Assembly: GCF_023231945.1 (NCBI RefSeq)
Contig: NZ_JAJLJH010000003.1
Span: 186,001 to 250,000, forward strand
Length of the DNA stretch: 64,000 bases
Source: Scleromatobacter humisilvae
Lineage (GTDB): Bacteria > Pseudomonadota > Gammaproteobacteria > Burkholderiales > Burkholderiaceae_C
Direction of reading: 5' to 3'
The number at the start of each line of letters is the position of its first letter. Positions within the stretch are counted from its first letter, which is position 1. Below the pieces are notes generated by a model. The model did not search any database, was not told the DNA's origin, and saw nothing but the letters and a program-made list of their open reading frames with translations. A program made the position numbers and the translations under genes. Shown here one piece after another: positions 1 to 9,896 of the stretch.

Positions 1-1
1 C

Positions 2-517
2 AACAACGCGCCGGACAAGGAATACATGCTCGCCAACATCGCCGCGCTGTACGCGGGGCGCATCGCGGAAGAGGTGTTCATGAACCAGCAGACGGTGGGC
101 GCGTCCAACGACTTCCAGCGGGCCACCCAGATCGCGCGCGACATGGTGATGAAGTACGGCATGTCCGAGTCGCTGGGGCCGATGGTCTACGCGGAGAACG
201 AGGGCGAGGTCTTCCTGGGCCGCTCGGTCACGCGCACCACCAACATCAGCGAATCGACGATGCAGAAGGTCGACGCCGAGATCCGCAACATCCTCGACAC
301 GCAGTACGCCCTGGCGCGCCACCTGATCGAGACGGAGCGCGACAAGGTCGAGGCCATCGCCCAGGCGCTGCTGGAGTGGGAGACGATCTACCGCGAGCAG
401 ATGGACGACATCATGGAAGGCCGTCCGCCGCGTCCGCCCAAGGACTGGACGCCGACGATGAACCGGCAGAACAATCCGCCGCCGGTCAAGGTCGACAACG
501 CGCCGGCCGCGGCCTGA
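2..517 (+). CDS. ftsH: ATP-dependent zinc metalloprotease FtsH, C-terminal end (5' truncated by window)
   Basis: The open frame runs in from the left edge, so only the last 171 residues are present. They match the C-terminal M41 peptidase region of FtsH, the membrane-bound AAA protease that degrades misfolded membrane proteins and regulators such as sigma-32 and LpxC. Visible family features are the helix ALYAGRIAEE, the segment GASNDFQRAT that carries the third zinc ligand (Asp), and MVMKYGMSE. The ATPase module and the HEXXH motif lie outside the window. The tail is Pro/Asn-rich, as is common in betaproteobacteria. folP and glmM follow, the order also found in E. coli. Confidence 0.96.
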   Translation, partial: NNAPDKEYMLANIAALYAGRIAEEVFMNQQTVGASNDFQRATQIARDMVMKYGMSESLGPMVYAENEGEVFLGRSVTRTTNISESTMQKVDAEIRNILDTQYALARHLIETERDKVEAIAQALLEWETIYREQMDDIMEGRPPRPPKDWTPTMNRQNNPPPVKVDNAPAAA

Positions 518-550
518 CGCCTTTGCGTCCAGCCGACAGCCGTCGGAACC

Positions 551-573
551 AACGGGGCCTCGTGCCCCGTTTT
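551..573 (+). terminator. Rho-independent terminator after ftsH
   Basis: AACGGGGC (551-558) pairs perfectly with GCCCCGTT (564-571) around the 5-nt loop CTCGT and runs into a short T tract. It sits 34 bp after the ftsH stop and ahead of folP, so folP-glmM probably has its own transcription start or relies on readthrough. Confidence 0.75.
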
Positions 574-596
574 GCATTTCCTCCTCGCGCTTCCCA

Positions 597-1430
597 ATGA
601 TCTGGCAGACCAGCCGCTTCCGCATCGCCCTGACGCGGCCCCAGGTGATGGGCATCGTCAACGTGACGCCCGATTCGTTCTCGGACGGCGGCCGCTATGC
701 CCAGGCGGACGCGGCGCGTGCGCACTGCGACCGGCTGGTGGCGCAGGGCGCCGACATCCTCGACATCGGCGGCGAGTCGACCCGTCCCGGCGCGCGGCTG
801 CCCGACACCGCGGAGCAACTGGCGCGCGTGGTGTCCGTGCTGCGGCACGCGGTCACGCTGGGCGTGCCGGTGTCGGTCGACACGGCCGATCCGGTGGTAA
901 TGGGCGAGGCGCTGGCGCTGGGCGTCGACATCCTCAACGACGTGCGCGCGCTGCAGGCGCCAGGCGCACTCGAGGTCGCCGCCGCGCATCCGGACGCGGG
1001 CGTCTGCCTCATGCACATGCAGGGCGAGCCCGGCTCGATGCAGGTTGCGCCGCATTACGACGGCGACGACGTCGTGGCCGCGGTCGAGGCGTTCCTCGCC
1101 GGGCGGCGCGACGCGGCGTTGGCCGCCGGCATCGCGCGGGATCGCATCGTGCTGGACCCCGGCATCGGCTTCGGCAAGACGCCGGAGCACAATCTCGCCC
1201 TGGCCCGCCAGCAGCGACGCCTGCTGGCACTGGGTTGTCCGTTGCTGCTGGGCTGGTCGCGCAAGTCGACGCTGGGCCAGATCACCGGGCGGCCGGTCGG
1301 CGAGCGCACAGCGGCGAGCGTCGCGGCCGCGCTGGCGGCCATGCAACAAGGCGCTGCTATCGTGCGGGTGCACGACGTGGCCGAGACCGTGGACGCGCTG
1401 AAGACATGGCGCGCCTTGAACCCCACCTGA
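597..1430 (+). CDS. folP: Dihydropteroate synthase
   Basis: Condenses 6-hydroxymethyl-7,8-dihydropterin pyrophosphate with p-aminobenzoate to give dihydropteroate in folate synthesis; it is the sulfonamide target. The 277-residue length is typical. The N-terminal signature [15 protein letters not shown] (about residues 18-32), the block [14 protein letters not shown], the DPGIGFGKT loop and the SRK motif near the C-terminus are all present. The ATG at 597 gives a product beginning just before the conserved first strand. It lies 76 bp ahead of glmM, the folP-glmM arrangement common in proteobacteria. Nothing unusual was seen in the active-site loops. Confidence 0.97.
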   Translation: MIWQTSRFRIALTRPQVMGIVNVTPDSFSDGGRYAQADAARAHCDRLVAQGADILDIGGESTRPGARLPDTAEQLARVVSVLRHAVTLGVPVSVDTADPVVMGEALALGVDILNDVRALQAPGALEVAAAHPDAGVCLMHMQGEPGSMQVAPHYDGDDVVAAVEAFLAGRRDAALAAGIARDRIVLDPGIGFGKTPEHNLALARQQRRLLALGCPLLLGWSRKSTLGQITGRPVGERTAASVAAALAAMQQGAAIVRVHDVAETVDALKTWRALNPT

Positions 1431-1506
1431 ACCCATCCAACCCAACGACGACGCCCGCATCCGCATCCCGGTCAGCAGGCGCACGACCTCAGGAGAGACA
1501 TTCGCG

Positions 1507-2841
1507 ATGAGCAGAACCCACTTCGGCACCGACGGCATCCGTGGCACCGTCGGCACCGCCCCGATCACCGCCGACTTCATGCTGCGCCTCGGCCACGCGG
1601 TCGGACGCGTCCTGCGGCGCAAGTCGGCCAAGGCGACGGTGCTGATCGGCAAGGACACCCGCGTGTCGGGCTACATGATCGAGTCCGCGCTGGAGGCCGG
1701 CTTCGCGTCGGCCGGCGTCGACGTGCTGCTCACCGGCCCGCTGCCCACGCCGGGCGTCGCCTACCTCACGCGCGCGCTGCGCGTCGACCTCGGCGTCGTC
1801 ATCAGCGCCTCGCACAATCCGTTCGGCGACAACGGCGTCAAGTTCTTCTCCGCGTCCGGCGAGAAGCTGCCCGACCAGTGGGAGATGGATGTCGAGGCCG
1901 CGCTGACCGAGCCGGCGCAGTGGGTCGACTCCGCCGCACTCGGCAAGGCGCGCCGTCTGGACGACGCCGCCGGTCGCTATCTCGAGTTCTGCAAGAGCAC
2001 GTTCTCGCAGGAACTGTCGCTGAAGGGCCTGAAGATCGTCGTCGACGGCGCGCATGGCGCCGCCTATCACGTGGCGCCGAGCGTGTTCCACGAACTGGGC
2101 GCCGAGGTCGTCACCATCGGCTGCGAGCCCAACGGCTTCAACATCAACGACAAGGTCGGTGCGACCGCACCACAGGCGCTGGTCGAGGCCGTGCTGCAGC
2201 ATGGCGCGGACTACGGCATCGCTCTCGATGGCGACGCCGACCGACTGCAGATGGTGGACGGCCGCGGCCGCTGCTACGACGGCGACGAACTGCTTTACGC
2301 GGTCGTGGCCGATCGGCTGGCGCGCGGCCAGGCCGTGCCCGGTGTCGTCGGCACGCTGATGACCAACATGGCGGTCGAGCAGGCGCTGCAAGGCCGTGGC
2401 GTGCCGCTCGTCCGCGCGAAGGTGGGCGATCGCTACATCCTGGAAGAGCTGCTGGCGCGCGGCTGGCAGCTCGGCGGCGAGAATTCGGGCCACCTGCTGG
2501 TGCTGGACCGCCATACCACCGGCGACGGCATCGTCAGCGCGCTGCAGGTGCTGCAGGCGATCCGTCGCACCGGCCAGACGTTGCCGGCGCTGCTGGACGG
2601 CGTCCACCTGTTCCCCCAGGTGATGATCAATGTCCGCCTGGCAGTCCGTTCGGACTGGCAGCAGAACGCGACGCTGGTCGCCGAGAAGGCGCAGGTCGAG
2701 CGCGAGCTGGGCAACGATGGGCGCGTGTTGATCCGCGCGTCGGGCACCGAGCCGGTGTTGCGGGTCATGGTCGAAACCGCCGACCGACAGGCCGCACAAG
2801 CCTTCGCCGAACGGCTGGCGACGGCCGCCAAGGCTTCATGA
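1507..2841 (+). CDS. glmM: Phosphoglucosamine mutase
   Basis: Interconverts glucosamine-6-phosphate and glucosamine-1-phosphate for UDP-GlcNAc, and hence peptidoglycan and LPS, synthesis. At 444 residues it has normal family length. It starts with FGTDGIRG, carries the phosphoserine loop SASHNP (catalytic Ser102, same position as in E. coli), the metal-binding DGDADR loop and the C-terminal phosphate-binding RASGTEP. The upstream AGGAGAGA at about 1491-1498 is a good ribosome binding site. The stop codon overlaps a reversed PHO-box-like sequence. Confidence 0.97.
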   Translation: MSRTHFGTDGIRGTVGTAPITADFMLRLGHAVGRVLRRKSAKATVLIGKDTRVSGYMIESALEAGFASAGVDVLLTGPLPTPGVAYLTRALRVDLGVVISASHNPFGDNGVKFFSASGEKLPDQWEMDVEAALTEPAQWVDSAALGKARRLDDAAGRYLEFCKSTFSQELSLKGLKIVVDGAHGAAYHVAPSVFHELGAEVVTIGCEPNGFNINDKVGATAPQALVEAVLQHGADYGIALDGDADRLQMVDGRGRCYDGDELLYAVVADRLARGQAVPGVVGTLMTNMAVEQALQGRGVPLVRAKVGDRYILEELLARGWQLGGENSGHLLVLDRHTTGDGIVSALQVLQAIRRTGQTLPALLDGVHLFPQVMINVRLAVRSDWQQNATLVAEKAQVERELGNDGRVLIRASGTEPVLRVMVETADRQAAQAFAERLATAAKAS

Positions 2842-2875
2842 CAGTGATGTGACAGTCGGCGTGTCGACTGTCACA
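2838..2875 (-). promoter_or_regulatory. Reversed PHO-box-like repeat plus 11-bp perfect palindrome
   Basis: On the minus strand 2838-2855 reads CTGTCACATCACTGTCAT, two CTGTCA half-sites exactly 11 bp apart as in a PHO box, overlapping the glmM stop. The same bases take part in a perfect inverted repeat, TGTGACAGTCG (2848-2858) with CGACTGTCACA (2865-2875) and a 6-nt loop. It could bind PhoB, form a hairpin after glmM, or both. The match is seen in sequence; its function is inferred. Confidence 0.5.
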
Positions 2876-2882
2876 ATCGCGG

Positions 2883-2920
2883 GCAGCTTGCTCGACTGCA
2901 CGTGCAAGCTGCTGATTTTT
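2883..2920 (+). terminator. Rho-independent terminator after glmM
   Basis: GCAGCTTGC (2883-2891) pairs with GCAAGCTGC (2904-2912) around a 12-nt loop, followed by TGATTTTT. It separates glmM from pstS. A smaller hairpin, CAGGG-TATTTT-CCCTG, follows at 2921-2936. Confidence 0.6.
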
Positions 2921-2967
2921 CAGGGTATTTTCCCTGGCGCAAGGCGATGTGGCAAAGCGCCACGGTA

Positions 2968-3001
2968 GTGTCATAGTCTTGTCATACGGGCCTTCTACAT
3001 T
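2968..3001 (+). promoter_or_regulatory. PHO box and -10 element of pstS
   Basis: GTGTCATAGTCTTGTCATA (2968-2986) contains two TGTCAT half-sites exactly 11 bp apart, the spacing of the PhoB-binding PHO box (consensus two CTGTCAT units). Ten bp further down, TACATT (2996-3001) fits a -10 hexamer, as expected where the PHO box replaces the -35. The pstS ATG is 39 nt beyond. PhoB itself is encoded 4.7 kb downstream. Confidence 0.85.
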
Positions 3002-3039
3002 GGCGCAGTCCCATTAAACTGCCCCTGAAAGGCCTAGAC

Positions 3040-4086
3040 ATGAGTTTCCAACCGATTCGTCTGGCGAGCGTCGCTGCCGCCATGAGCGTTCTGGCGTTCT
3101 CCGCGCATGCCGCCGACGAAGTGACCGGCGCCGGCGCGTCGTTCCCGGCCCCGATTTACTCGAAGTGGGCTGAGGCCTACAACAAGGCCACTGGCAACAA
3201 GATCAACTACCAGTCCGTCGGTTCGGGCGCGGGCATCAAGCAGATCAATGCGAAGACGGTCGACTTCGGCGCGTCGGACATGCCGCTGAAGGACGAAGAG
3301 CTCAAGACCTCCGGCCTGATGCAGTTCCCGACCGTCATCGGCGGCGTGGTTCCCGTCATCAACGTCGCGGGCGTCAAGCCCGGCCAGCTGAAGCTGACCG
3401 GCGCCGTCCTGGCCGACATCTTCCTGGGCAAGGTCGCCAAGTGGAACGATCCCGCCATCACCGCGCTGAACCCGGGCGTCACGCTGCCGGACACGACGAT
3501 CTCCACCGTGCACCGCGCCGACGGCTCGGGCACCAGCTTCATCTTCACGAACTACCTGTCGAAGGTGAACGCCGAGTGGAAGTCCAAGGTCGGTGAAGGC
3601 ACCGCCGTGAACTGGCCGTCGAACGGTGTCGGCGGCAAGGGCAACGAAGGCGTGTCGCAGTACGTGCAGCGCCTGCCGAACTCGATCGGCTACGTCGAGT
3701 ACGCCTACGCCAAGCAGAACAAGATGGACTACGTCCAGCTGAAGAATCAGGCCGGCTCGTTCGTCGAACCCGTCGAAGGCGCCTTCAAGGCCGCCGCCGC
3801 CGGCGCCGACTGGTCCAAGTCGTTCTACCAGGTGCTGACCGACGAGCCGGGCAAGGATTCGTGGCCCATCACCGGCGCGACCTTCATCCTGATGCACACC
3901 GCCCAGGACAAGCCCGCCCAGGCCACCGCCGTGCTGAAGTTCTTCGACTGGTCGTACGCCAACGGCGACAAGTCGGCTGCCGACCTCGACTACGTGCCGC
4001 TGCCGGATTCGCTGAAGGCGATGATCCACAAGGCGTGGGACGCGTCCATCAAGGACACGGCCGGCAAGGCCGTCGCCTCGAAGTAA
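3040..4086 (+). CDS. pstS: Phosphate ABC transporter, periplasmic phosphate-binding protein
   Basis: High-affinity periplasmic receptor delivering phosphate to PstCAB. 348 residues with a Sec signal peptide (about 1-24, ending SAHA-ADE). The mature start EVTGAGASFPAPIYSKW is the PstS signature, and later blocks QSVGSGAGIKQI, DFGASDMPL and HRADGSGTSFIFTNYL form the phosphate site. It is the first gene of pstSCAB-phoU behind the PHO box and should be strongly induced under phosphate starvation. Confidence 0.97.
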   Translation: MSFQPIRLASVAAAMSVLAFSAHAADEVTGAGASFPAPIYSKWAEAYNKATGNKINYQSVGSGAGIKQINAKTVDFGASDMPLKDEELKTSGLMQFPTVIGGVVPVINVAGVKPGQLKLTGAVLADIFLGKVAKWNDPAITALNPGVTLPDTTISTVHRADGSGTSFIFTNYLSKVNAEWKSKVGEGTAVNWPSNGVGGKGNEGVSQYVQRLPNSIGYVEYAYAKQNKMDYVQLKNQAGSFVEPVEGAFKAAAAGADWSKSFYQVLTDEPGKDSWPITGATFILMHTAQDKPAQATAVLKFFDWSYANGDKSAADLDYVPLPDSLKAMIHKAWDASIKDTAGKAVASK

Positions 4087-4167
4087 GAAAGCAAGTCGCC
4101 TGAAAAGGCTTCCGCCGCGCCGCCGATGTCGACGGCCGGCGGAGTTCTCACATCACCGGAGGCCTCC

Positions 4168-5172
4168 TTGGCTGCCACATTGCCCGTCGAACCCGCCTTG
4201 AGCAACGCGAAGGATTCCGGCCGTCCGCCCGAGCGACGCCACAACGCGCCCTGGGGCGACGCGCTCTTCTCGGTGTTCGCGCATTCGGCCGCGTGGCTGA
4301 CCCTGGCGATCCTGGCGGGAATCATCGGTTCGCTGATCATCGGCGCGATGCCGGCGATGCGCCAGTTCGGCATCTCGTTCCTGTGGCACAGCGAGTGGGA
4401 CCCGGTGCAGGACCACTACGGCGGCCTGGCGATGATCTACGGCACGCTCGCCACGTCGGCCATCGCGCTGCTGATCGCGGTGCCGGTGAGCTTCGGCATC
4501 GCGCTGTTCCTCACCGAGATGTCGCCGGCCTGGCTCAAGCGCCCGCTGGGCGTGGCCATCGAGCTGCTGGCCGGCGTGCCGTCCATCGTCTACGGCATGT
4601 GGGGCCTGACCGTGTTCGGCCCGATCCTGGCCACCTACGTCGAGCAGCCGCTGCAGTCCGCCTTCGCCAACGTGCCGGTGCTGGGCACGCTGTTCTCCGG
4701 GCCGCCGGTGGGCATCGGCATCCTGTGCGCCGGCATCATCCTGGCCATCATGATCATCCCGTTCATCGCCTCGGTGATGCGCGACGTGTTCGAAGTGACG
4801 CCGCCGATGCTCAAGGAATCGGCCTACGGCCTGGGTTCGACCACCTGGGAAGTCGTCTACAAGATCGTCCTGCCGTTCACGAAGACTGGCGTCATCGGCG
4901 GCATCATGCTGGGCCTGGGCCGCGCGCTCGGCGAGACGATGGCCGTCACCTTCGTCATCGGCAACCAGAGCCAGCTGTCGCAGCTCACGCTGTTCAACGC
5001 GGCCAACACCATCACCTCCGTGCTGGCGAACGAATTCGCCGAGGCCGAGGGGCTGCACCGCGCGTCGCTGCTGTACCTCGCGCTGGTGCTGTTCGTCATC
5101 ACGTTCATCGTCCTGTCGCTCGCGAAGGTGCTGCTGATGCGCCTGCAGCGCGGCGAGGGAGCCAAGACATGA
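4168..5172 (+). CDS. pstC: Phosphate ABC transporter permease PstC
   Basis: Inner-membrane permease subunit that pairs with PstA. I place the start at TTG 4168 because a strong GGAGG (4158-4162) sits 5 nt ahead of it, giving 334 residues. An in-frame ATG at 4126 would add 14 residues but has no visible ribosome binding site. Six hydrophobic segments follow a charged cytoplasmic N-terminus. The ABC-permease EAA loop is visible as [22 protein letters not shown], shown here in part, followed by [18 protein letters not shown], typical of PstC. The stop overlaps the pstA start (ATGA). Confidence 0.94.
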   Translation: MAATLPVEPALSNAKDSGRPPERRHNAPWGDALFSVFAHSAAWLTLAILAGIIGSLIIGAMPAMRQFGISFLWHSEWDPVQDHYGGLAMIYGTLATSAIALLIAVPVSFGIALFLTEMSPAWLKRPLGVAIELLAGVPSIVYGMWGLTVFGPILATYVEQPLQSAFANVPVLGTLFSGPPVGIGILCAGIILAIMIIPFIASVMRDVFEVTPPMLKESAYGLGSTTWEVVYKIVLPFTKTGVIGGIMLGLGRALGETMAVTFVIGNQSQLSQLTLFNAANTITSVLANEFAEAEGLHRASLLYLALVLFVITFIVLSLAKVLLMRLQRGEGAKT

Positions 5173-6038
5173 CCGCCATTTCTTCGATGTCCGGCAAGCG
5201 CATGGCGATGCACAACCGCCGCAAGCGCGTCAACACCGTTGCCCTGACGCTCGCCTTCGGCGCAATGGCGTTCGGCGTGTTCTGGCTGATCTGGATCCTG
5301 TTCGAGACCATCCGCCTGGGCGGCGGCGGCCTGAACTGGGCGCTGTTCACCGAGTCGACGCCGGCGGCCATGTCCGACGGCGGAGGTCTCGCGAACGCGC
5401 TCTACGGCTCGGTCATCATGGTCGTGGTCGCGACGGTGATCGGCACGCCGATCGGCATCTTCTCGGGCATCTACCTGGCCGAGTACGGCGCGAAGGGGCG
5501 CCTGGCCGCGGTCACGCGCTTCATCAACGACGTGCTGCTGTCCGCCCCGTCGCTGGTGATCGGCCTGTTCATCTACGAGTTGATCGTCGTGCCGTCGGGC
5601 GGCGCGTCGGGCTGGGCCGGTTCGGTCGCGCTGTCGCTGATCGTCATCCCGGTCGTGATCCGCACCACCGAGAACATGCTCAACCTCGTGCCGCACGCGC
5701 TGCGCGAGGCCGCCTACGCGCTCGGCACGCCGAAGTGGAAGGTGATCTCCACGGTCACGCTGACGGCCGCCCGCGCGGGCGTCATCACCGGCATCCTGCT
5801 GGCCGTCGCGCGCATCGCCGGCGAGACCGCGCCGCTGCTCTACACCGCGCTGTCGAACCAGTTCTTCAATTCGAACCTCGCCAAGCCGATGGCCAGCATT
5901 CCGGTGGTCATCTTCAACTTCGCGAACTCGGCGTACCCGAACCTGCAGCGCATCGCGTGGGCCGGCGTGTTCCTGATCACGCTGGGCGTGCTGGGCCTGA
6001 ACGTGGCCGCACGGGTCTTCTTCCGCAACAAGAATTGA
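5169..6038 (+). CDS. pstA: Phosphate ABC transporter permease PstA
   Basis: Second permease subunit of the phosphate importer, 289 residues. The ATG at 5169 overlaps the pstC stop by 4 nt, implying translational coupling. It has a basic N-terminus (HNRRKRVN), six hydrophobic segments, the EAA-type loop [17 protein letters not shown] and the family block [14 protein letters not shown]. Immediately followed by pstB. Confidence 0.96.
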   Translation: MTAISSMSGKRMAMHNRRKRVNTVALTLAFGAMAFGVFWLIWILFETIRLGGGGLNWALFTESTPAAMSDGGGLANALYGSVIMVVVATVIGTPIGIFSGIYLAEYGAKGRLAAVTRFINDVLLSAPSLVIGLFIYELIVVPSGGASGWAGSVALSLIVIPVVIRTTENMLNLVPHALREAAYALGTPKWKVISTVTLTAARAGVITGILLAVARIAGETAPLLYTALSNQFFNSNLAKPMASIPVVIFNFANSAYPNLQRIAWAGVFLITLGVLGLNVAARVFFRNKN

Positions 6039-6046
6039 GTCATCAC

Positions 6047-6832
6047 ATGGACGCCAAGGTCGATCTGCCGGTCAACGAGAAAGCCAAGCTTTCCATCCGC
6101 AACCTGAACTTCTATTACGGTGGTTTCCACGCGCTGAAGAACATCAACCTCGACATCCCCGAAGGCAAGGTCACCGCCTTCATCGGGCCGTCGGGCTGCG
6201 GCAAGTCCACGCTGCTGCGCACCTTCAACCGCATGTACGCGCTCTATCCCGAGCAGCGCGCGGTGGGCGAGATCATGCTGGACGGCGAGAACGTGCTCGA
6301 CACCAAGCTCGACGTGAGCCTGCTGCGTGCCAAGGTCGGCATGGTGTTCCAGAAGCCGACGCCGTTCCCGATGTCGATCTACGACAACATCGCCTTCGGC
6401 GTGCGCCTGTTCGAGACGCTGCCGCGCGTGGAGATGGACGAGCGCGTGGAGTGGGCGCTGAAGAAGGCCGCGCTGTGGAACGACGTCAAGGACAAGCTCA
6501 CGCAGCAGGGCTCCGCGCTGTCCGGCGGCCAGCAGCAGCGCCTGTGCATCGCCCGCGGCATCGCGATCAAGCCCGAGGTGCTGCTGCTCGACGAGCCGTG
6601 CTCCGCGCTGGATCCGATCTCCACCGGCAAGATCGAGGAGCTGATCCACGAGCTGAAGTCCGACTACACGGTGGTGATCGTCACCCACAACATGCAGCAG
6701 GCGGCGCGCTGCTCCGACTACACGGCCTACATGTACCTGGGCGACCTGGTGGAGTTCGGCAAGACGACGGACCTGTTCATGAAGCCGAAGAAGAAGGACA
6801 CCGAGGACTACATCACCGGCCGTTTCGGCTGA
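6047..6832 (+). CDS. pstB: Phosphate ABC transporter ATP-binding protein
   Basis: Cytoplasmic ATPase that energises PstCA, 261 residues. Walker [11 protein letters not shown]-loop [15 protein letters not shown] (a PstB hallmark), signature [16 protein letters not shown], Walker [14 protein letters not shown] and the H-loop [13 protein letters not shown] are all intact. The start at 6047 lies 8 nt after the pstA stop. It also belongs to the PhoR signalling complex with PhoU. Confidence 0.97.
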   Translation: MDAKVDLPVNEKAKLSIRNLNFYYGGFHALKNINLDIPEGKVTAFIGPSGCGKSTLLRTFNRMYALYPEQRAVGEIMLDGENVLDTKLDVSLLRAKVGMVFQKPTPFPMSIYDNIAFGVRLFETLPRVEMDERVEWALKKAALWNDVKDKLTQQGSALSGGQQQRLCIARGIAIKPEVLLLDEPCSALDPISTGKIEELIHELKSDYTVVIVTHNMQQAARCSDYTAYMYLGDLVEFGKTTDLFMKPKKKDTEDYITGRFG

Positions 6833-6911
6833 CCGTCCTCAGCCATTCTTCAGAGATACCCAGTACCGTATCAAGCGCCGCGAGGCCTGCACTGTTTCCA
6901 GGGAAAAGACC

Positions 6912-7619
6912 ATGACCGACAAGCACCTGTCCACGCAATTCGACGCCGAACTGAGCGAGATCTCGAACCGCGTCCTCGAGATGGGCGGCCTCGTCGAGTC
7001 GCAGGTCGCCCAGGCGGTCTACGCGCTGACGAACTTCAGCGGCGAGACGGCCAGCCTGGTGCTCGATCGCGAGCTGCGCGTCAACCAGATGGAAGTCGAG
7101 ATCGACCGCGACCTGTCCGCGATCATCGCGCGCCGCCAGCCCACCGCGCGCGACCTGCGCCTGCTGATCGCCATCTCCAAGACGATCGGCAACCTCGAGC
7201 GCATCGGCGACGAGGCGACCCGCATCGCCCGCACGGTGCAGCGCCTGATGAATTCCGGCGTCTCCAGCCGCCTGCGCCTGCCGGTGGCCGACATCGCCTT
7301 CGGCGCCAACCTGGCCACCGCGCAGCTGCGCAAGGTGCTCGACGCGTTCGCGCGCCTGGACGTCAACCGCGCGCTCGAAGTCCTCAAGCAGGACGACGAG
7401 ATCGACAAGGAATTCGACGGCCTGCTGCGCAAGCTCATCACCTACATGATGGAAGACCCGCGCACGATCTCGTCGTCGATCGACCTCGTGTTCGTGGCCA
7501 AGGCCATCGAGCGGGTCGGCGACCACGCGAAGAACCTGTCCGAGCAGATCATCTACATCGTCAAGGGCACCGACGTCCGCCACCACACGGTGGAAGCCGT
7601 CGAAGACGCCGTGAGATGA
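6912..7619 (+). CDS. phoU: Phosphate signalling regulator PhoU
   Basis: Cytoplasmic all-helical protein that links PstSCAB to PhoR and restrains phosphate uptake and PhoB activation when phosphate is plentiful. At 235 residues it is of normal length, with two PhoU repeats, each containing the metal-binding E/DxxxD-type segment (for example IGNLERIGDEATRIA and IERVGDHAKNLSEQI). An 79-bp gap with no visible terminator separates it from pstB. A dispersed repeat begins directly after its stop. Confidence 0.96.
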   Translation: MTDKHLSTQFDAELSEISNRVLEMGGLVESQVAQAVYALTNFSGETASLVLDRELRVNQMEVEIDRDLSAIIARRQPTARDLRLLIAISKTIGNLERIGDEATRIARTVQRLMNSGVSSRLRLPVADIAFGANLATAQLRKVLDAFARLDVNRALEVLKQDDEIDKEFDGLLRKLITYMMEDPRTISSSIDLVFVAKAIERVGDHAKNLSEQIIYIVKGTDVRHHTVEAVEDAVR

Positions 7620-7701
7620 CAACCCCACTCGCTTCGCCCGCCGCCCCCGAGGGGCCGTGCGCGACTTGCTCCGGAGCGGCCGAGCGCGGCGCCGCGCGGT
7701 T
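7617..7701 (+). repeat. Dispersed intergenic repeat, copy A
   Basis: Begins at the phoU stop with a stretch close to that at 55964 (ACAACCCC.CTCGCTTC), then GCCCCCGAGGGGC and CTCCGGAGCGGCCGAGCG. The last block is identical in copies at 55964-56043 and 57862-57945. Short GC-rich hairpins (CCCC-CGA-GGGG, CTCCGGAG) can form. It fills most of the phoU-phoB gap. Confidence 0.7.
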
Positions 7702-7739
7702 TGTCCGATCAGCAACGTGAACCTGGAAAGAACAACAGC

Positions 7740-8441
7740 ATGAGCCGTATCCTCGTCGTCGAAGACGAATCCGCGATCGCCGAGCTGGTCGCGATCAACC
7801 TGCGCCACGCCGGCTTCGAAGTCTCCGTCGCCGAGACGGCGGACGCGGCCCAGGCCGAGGTCGACCGCGTCCTGCCGGAGCTGGTCGTCCTCGACTGGAT
7901 GCTGCCGGGCCAGACCGGCCTCGCCTTGGCCAAGCGCTGGAGGGCAGAGGCTCGCACACGGGACCTGCCCATCATCATGCTGACCGCGCGCTCGGAAGAG
8001 GCCGACAAGCTGTCGGGCCTCGACGCCGGCGCCGACGACTACCTGACCAAGCCGTTCTCCACCAAGGAACTGCTGGCGCGCATCCGCGCGGTGCTGCGCC
8101 GCAAGGCGCCGGAGGCGCTGGACTCGGCCGTCGAGGTCTCGGGGCTGCGCCTGGATCCGGCCACGCGCCGCGTCACGCGCGGCAACCAGGAAGTCAAGAT
8201 CGGTCCGACCGAGTTCCGCCTGCTGCATTTCTTCATGACGCACACCGAGCGCGTGCACAGCCGCACGCAGCTGCTCGATCGCGTCTGGGGCGACCATGTG
8301 TTCATCGAGGAGCGCACCGTGGACGTCCACGTCAAGCGCCTGCGCGAGGCGCTCGCGCCGGTGCAGTGCTCCACGCTGATCGAGACGGTGCGCGGCGCGG
8401 GCTATCGCCTGACGCAGCAGGCCGCGGCGACGTCCGTCTGA
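7740..8441 (+). CDS. phoB: Phosphate regulon response regulator PhoB
   Basis: OmpR-family transcription factor, 233 residues. The receiver domain (1-120) has acidic residues ED at 8-9, phosphoacceptor Asp52 in VVLDWMLPG, a conserved Thr (MLTAR) and Lys (LTKPF). The winged-helix DNA-binding domain (about 130-228) includes GPTEFRLLHFFM and VWGDHVFIEERTVDVHVKR in part. I chose the ATG at 7740, preceded by GGAAAG, over an in-frame start at 7701 that lies inside the repeat. Partner of PhoR, 28 bp downstream. Confidence 0.97.
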   Translation: MSRILVVEDESAIAELVAINLRHAGFEVSVAETADAAQAEVDRVLPELVVLDWMLPGQTGLALAKRWRAEARTRDLPIIMLTARSEEADKLSGLDAGADDYLTKPFSTKELLARIRAVLRRKAPEALDSAVEVSGLRLDPATRRVTRGNQEVKIGPTEFRLLHFFMTHTERVHSRTQLLDRVWGDHVFIEERTVDVHVKRLREALAPVQCSTLIETVRGAGYRLTQQAAATSV

Positions 8442-8469
8442 ACCCGGGCCGGATTCTCAGGAGCGCGAC

Positions 8470-9822
8470 GTGAGCTGGCTGCTGAACCGCGCCATGCTGG
8501 CCATCGTGCTCACGCTCGTGGGCGCGGGGATCGGCGCGATCGTCGGCGATCTCGTCGGCGTGCGCCAGCTCGGCCCGGCGATCGGCGCGGCCGTCGCGGT
8601 GGGCATCTGGGTGCTGGTGGACGGCGTGCGGGCGCTGCACCTGATGGACTGGCTGCGCGGCGACCTCGAGCGCGAGGCGCCGCGCGACCGCGGCTTCTGG
8701 GGCGAGGCGTCGTACCGCATCGAGCGCGCGCTGCGCCAGCGCGACCGCGCGTTCGTGCAGGAGCAGGAGCGCTTCGCGCAATTCATGTCCGCCATCGAGG
8801 CGTCGCCCAACGGCGTGCTGCTGCTCGACGCGGCCGACCAGATCCTGTGGCTCAACGCCGTCGCCGCCACGCACTTCGGGCTCGACCCGGTGCGCGACCG
8901 CCTGCAGCGCGTGACCAACCTCGTGCGCTCGCCGACCTTCGTGGCCTACCTGCAGGCTGGCGTGTTCGACGACCCCGTCGTGTTCTCCACGCCCGGCGGC
9001 GATTCGACGCTCAGCGTGATCGTCAGCCGCTACGGCGAGGGCATGCGCCTGGTGCTGACGCAGGACATCACCGAGCGCGAGCGCACCGAGGCGATGCGGC
9101 GCGACTTCGTCGCCAACGTCTCGCACGAGATCCGCACGCCGCTGACCGTGCTGGCCGGCTTCGTCGAGACGATCGCCACGCTGCCGCTGACCGACGTCGA
9201 GCGCGAGCGCGTGCTCGCGCTGATGACGCAGCAGACCTCGCGCATGACGACGCTGGTCGAGGACCTGCTGACGCTGGCCAAGCTCGAGGGCAGCCCGCGC
9301 CCGACCTGCGATCGCTGGACGCCGGTGGCGCGCCTGTTCGCGCAGGTCGAGAGCGAGGCGCGCGGGCTGTCCGCGGGGCGCCACACCTTCCGCTTCAACG
9401 TGCAGGGCAGCGACGAACTCGCCGGCAACGAGAGCGAGTGGACCAGCGCCGTCGCCAACCTCGTCAGCAACGCGGTGCGCTACACGCCGTCGGGCGGCAC
9501 CATCACCGTCGGCTGGACGCACCGCGCCGACGGCAACGCCGAGATCGAGGTCAAGGACACCGGCCCCGGCATCGCGCGCGAGCACATCGGCCGCCTCACC
9601 GAACGCTTCTATCGCGTCGACGGCAGCCGTTCGCGGGACACCGGCGGCACCGGCCTGGGCCTGTCCATCGTCAAGCACGTGGTGCAGCGCCACGGCGGCG
9701 AGCTCGACATCCAGAGCGAAATGGGGCGCGGCTCGACGTTCCGCATCGTCGTGCCGGCCGCGCGGGTGCGCCCGCTGGCCTCGGCGTTGCCCGCGGCCGA
9801 GGAACCGTCGACCGTCCGCTGA
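8470..9822 (+). CDS. phoR: Phosphate regulon sensor histidine kinase PhoR
   Basis: Membrane-associated kinase of PhoB, 450 residues. Two hydrophobic segments near the N-terminus (about 8-28 and 36-52) are followed by a DUF3329-like linker, a PAS domain (about 100-200), the HisKA box NVSHEIRTPLTVL with His219, and an HATPase_c domain with N box (LVSNAVRYTPSG), DTGPGI and GTGLGLSIVKH. The start is GTG at 8470, with AGGAG just ahead. The short N-terminus without a large periplasmic domain fits a sensor that reads PstSCAB-PhoU status. Confidence 0.96.
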   Translation: MSWLLNRAMLAIVLTLVGAGIGAIVGDLVGVRQLGPAIGAAVAVGIWVLVDGVRALHLMDWLRGDLEREAPRDRGFWGEASYRIERALRQRDRAFVQEQERFAQFMSAIEASPNGVLLLDAADQILWLNAVAATHFGLDPVRDRLQRVTNLVRSPTFVAYLQAGVFDDPVVFSTPGGDSTLSVIVSRYGEGMRLVLTQDITERERTEAMRRDFVANVSHEIRTPLTVLAGFVETIATLPLTDVERERVLALMTQQTSRMTTLVEDLLTLAKLEGSPRPTCDRWTPVARLFAQVESEARGLSAGRHTFRFNVQGSDELAGNESEWTSAVANLVSNAVRYTPSGGTITVGWTHRADGNAEIEVKDTGPGIAREHIGRLTERFYRVDGSRSRDTGGTGLGLSIVKHVVQRHGGELDIQSEMGRGSTFRIVVPAARVRPLASALPAAEEPSTVR

Positions 9823-9896
9823 CGTCCCGCTTGGGGCAATCCCGTGGTGGTTTCCACCGCGCCCACTCGTGGCGGCGAGGCTCTAGACTGTCCGCC

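Noticed and set aside
4126-4167. ATG at 4126 as pstC start
   Set aside because: No ribosome binding site, while TTG 4168 has GGAGG at ideal distance.
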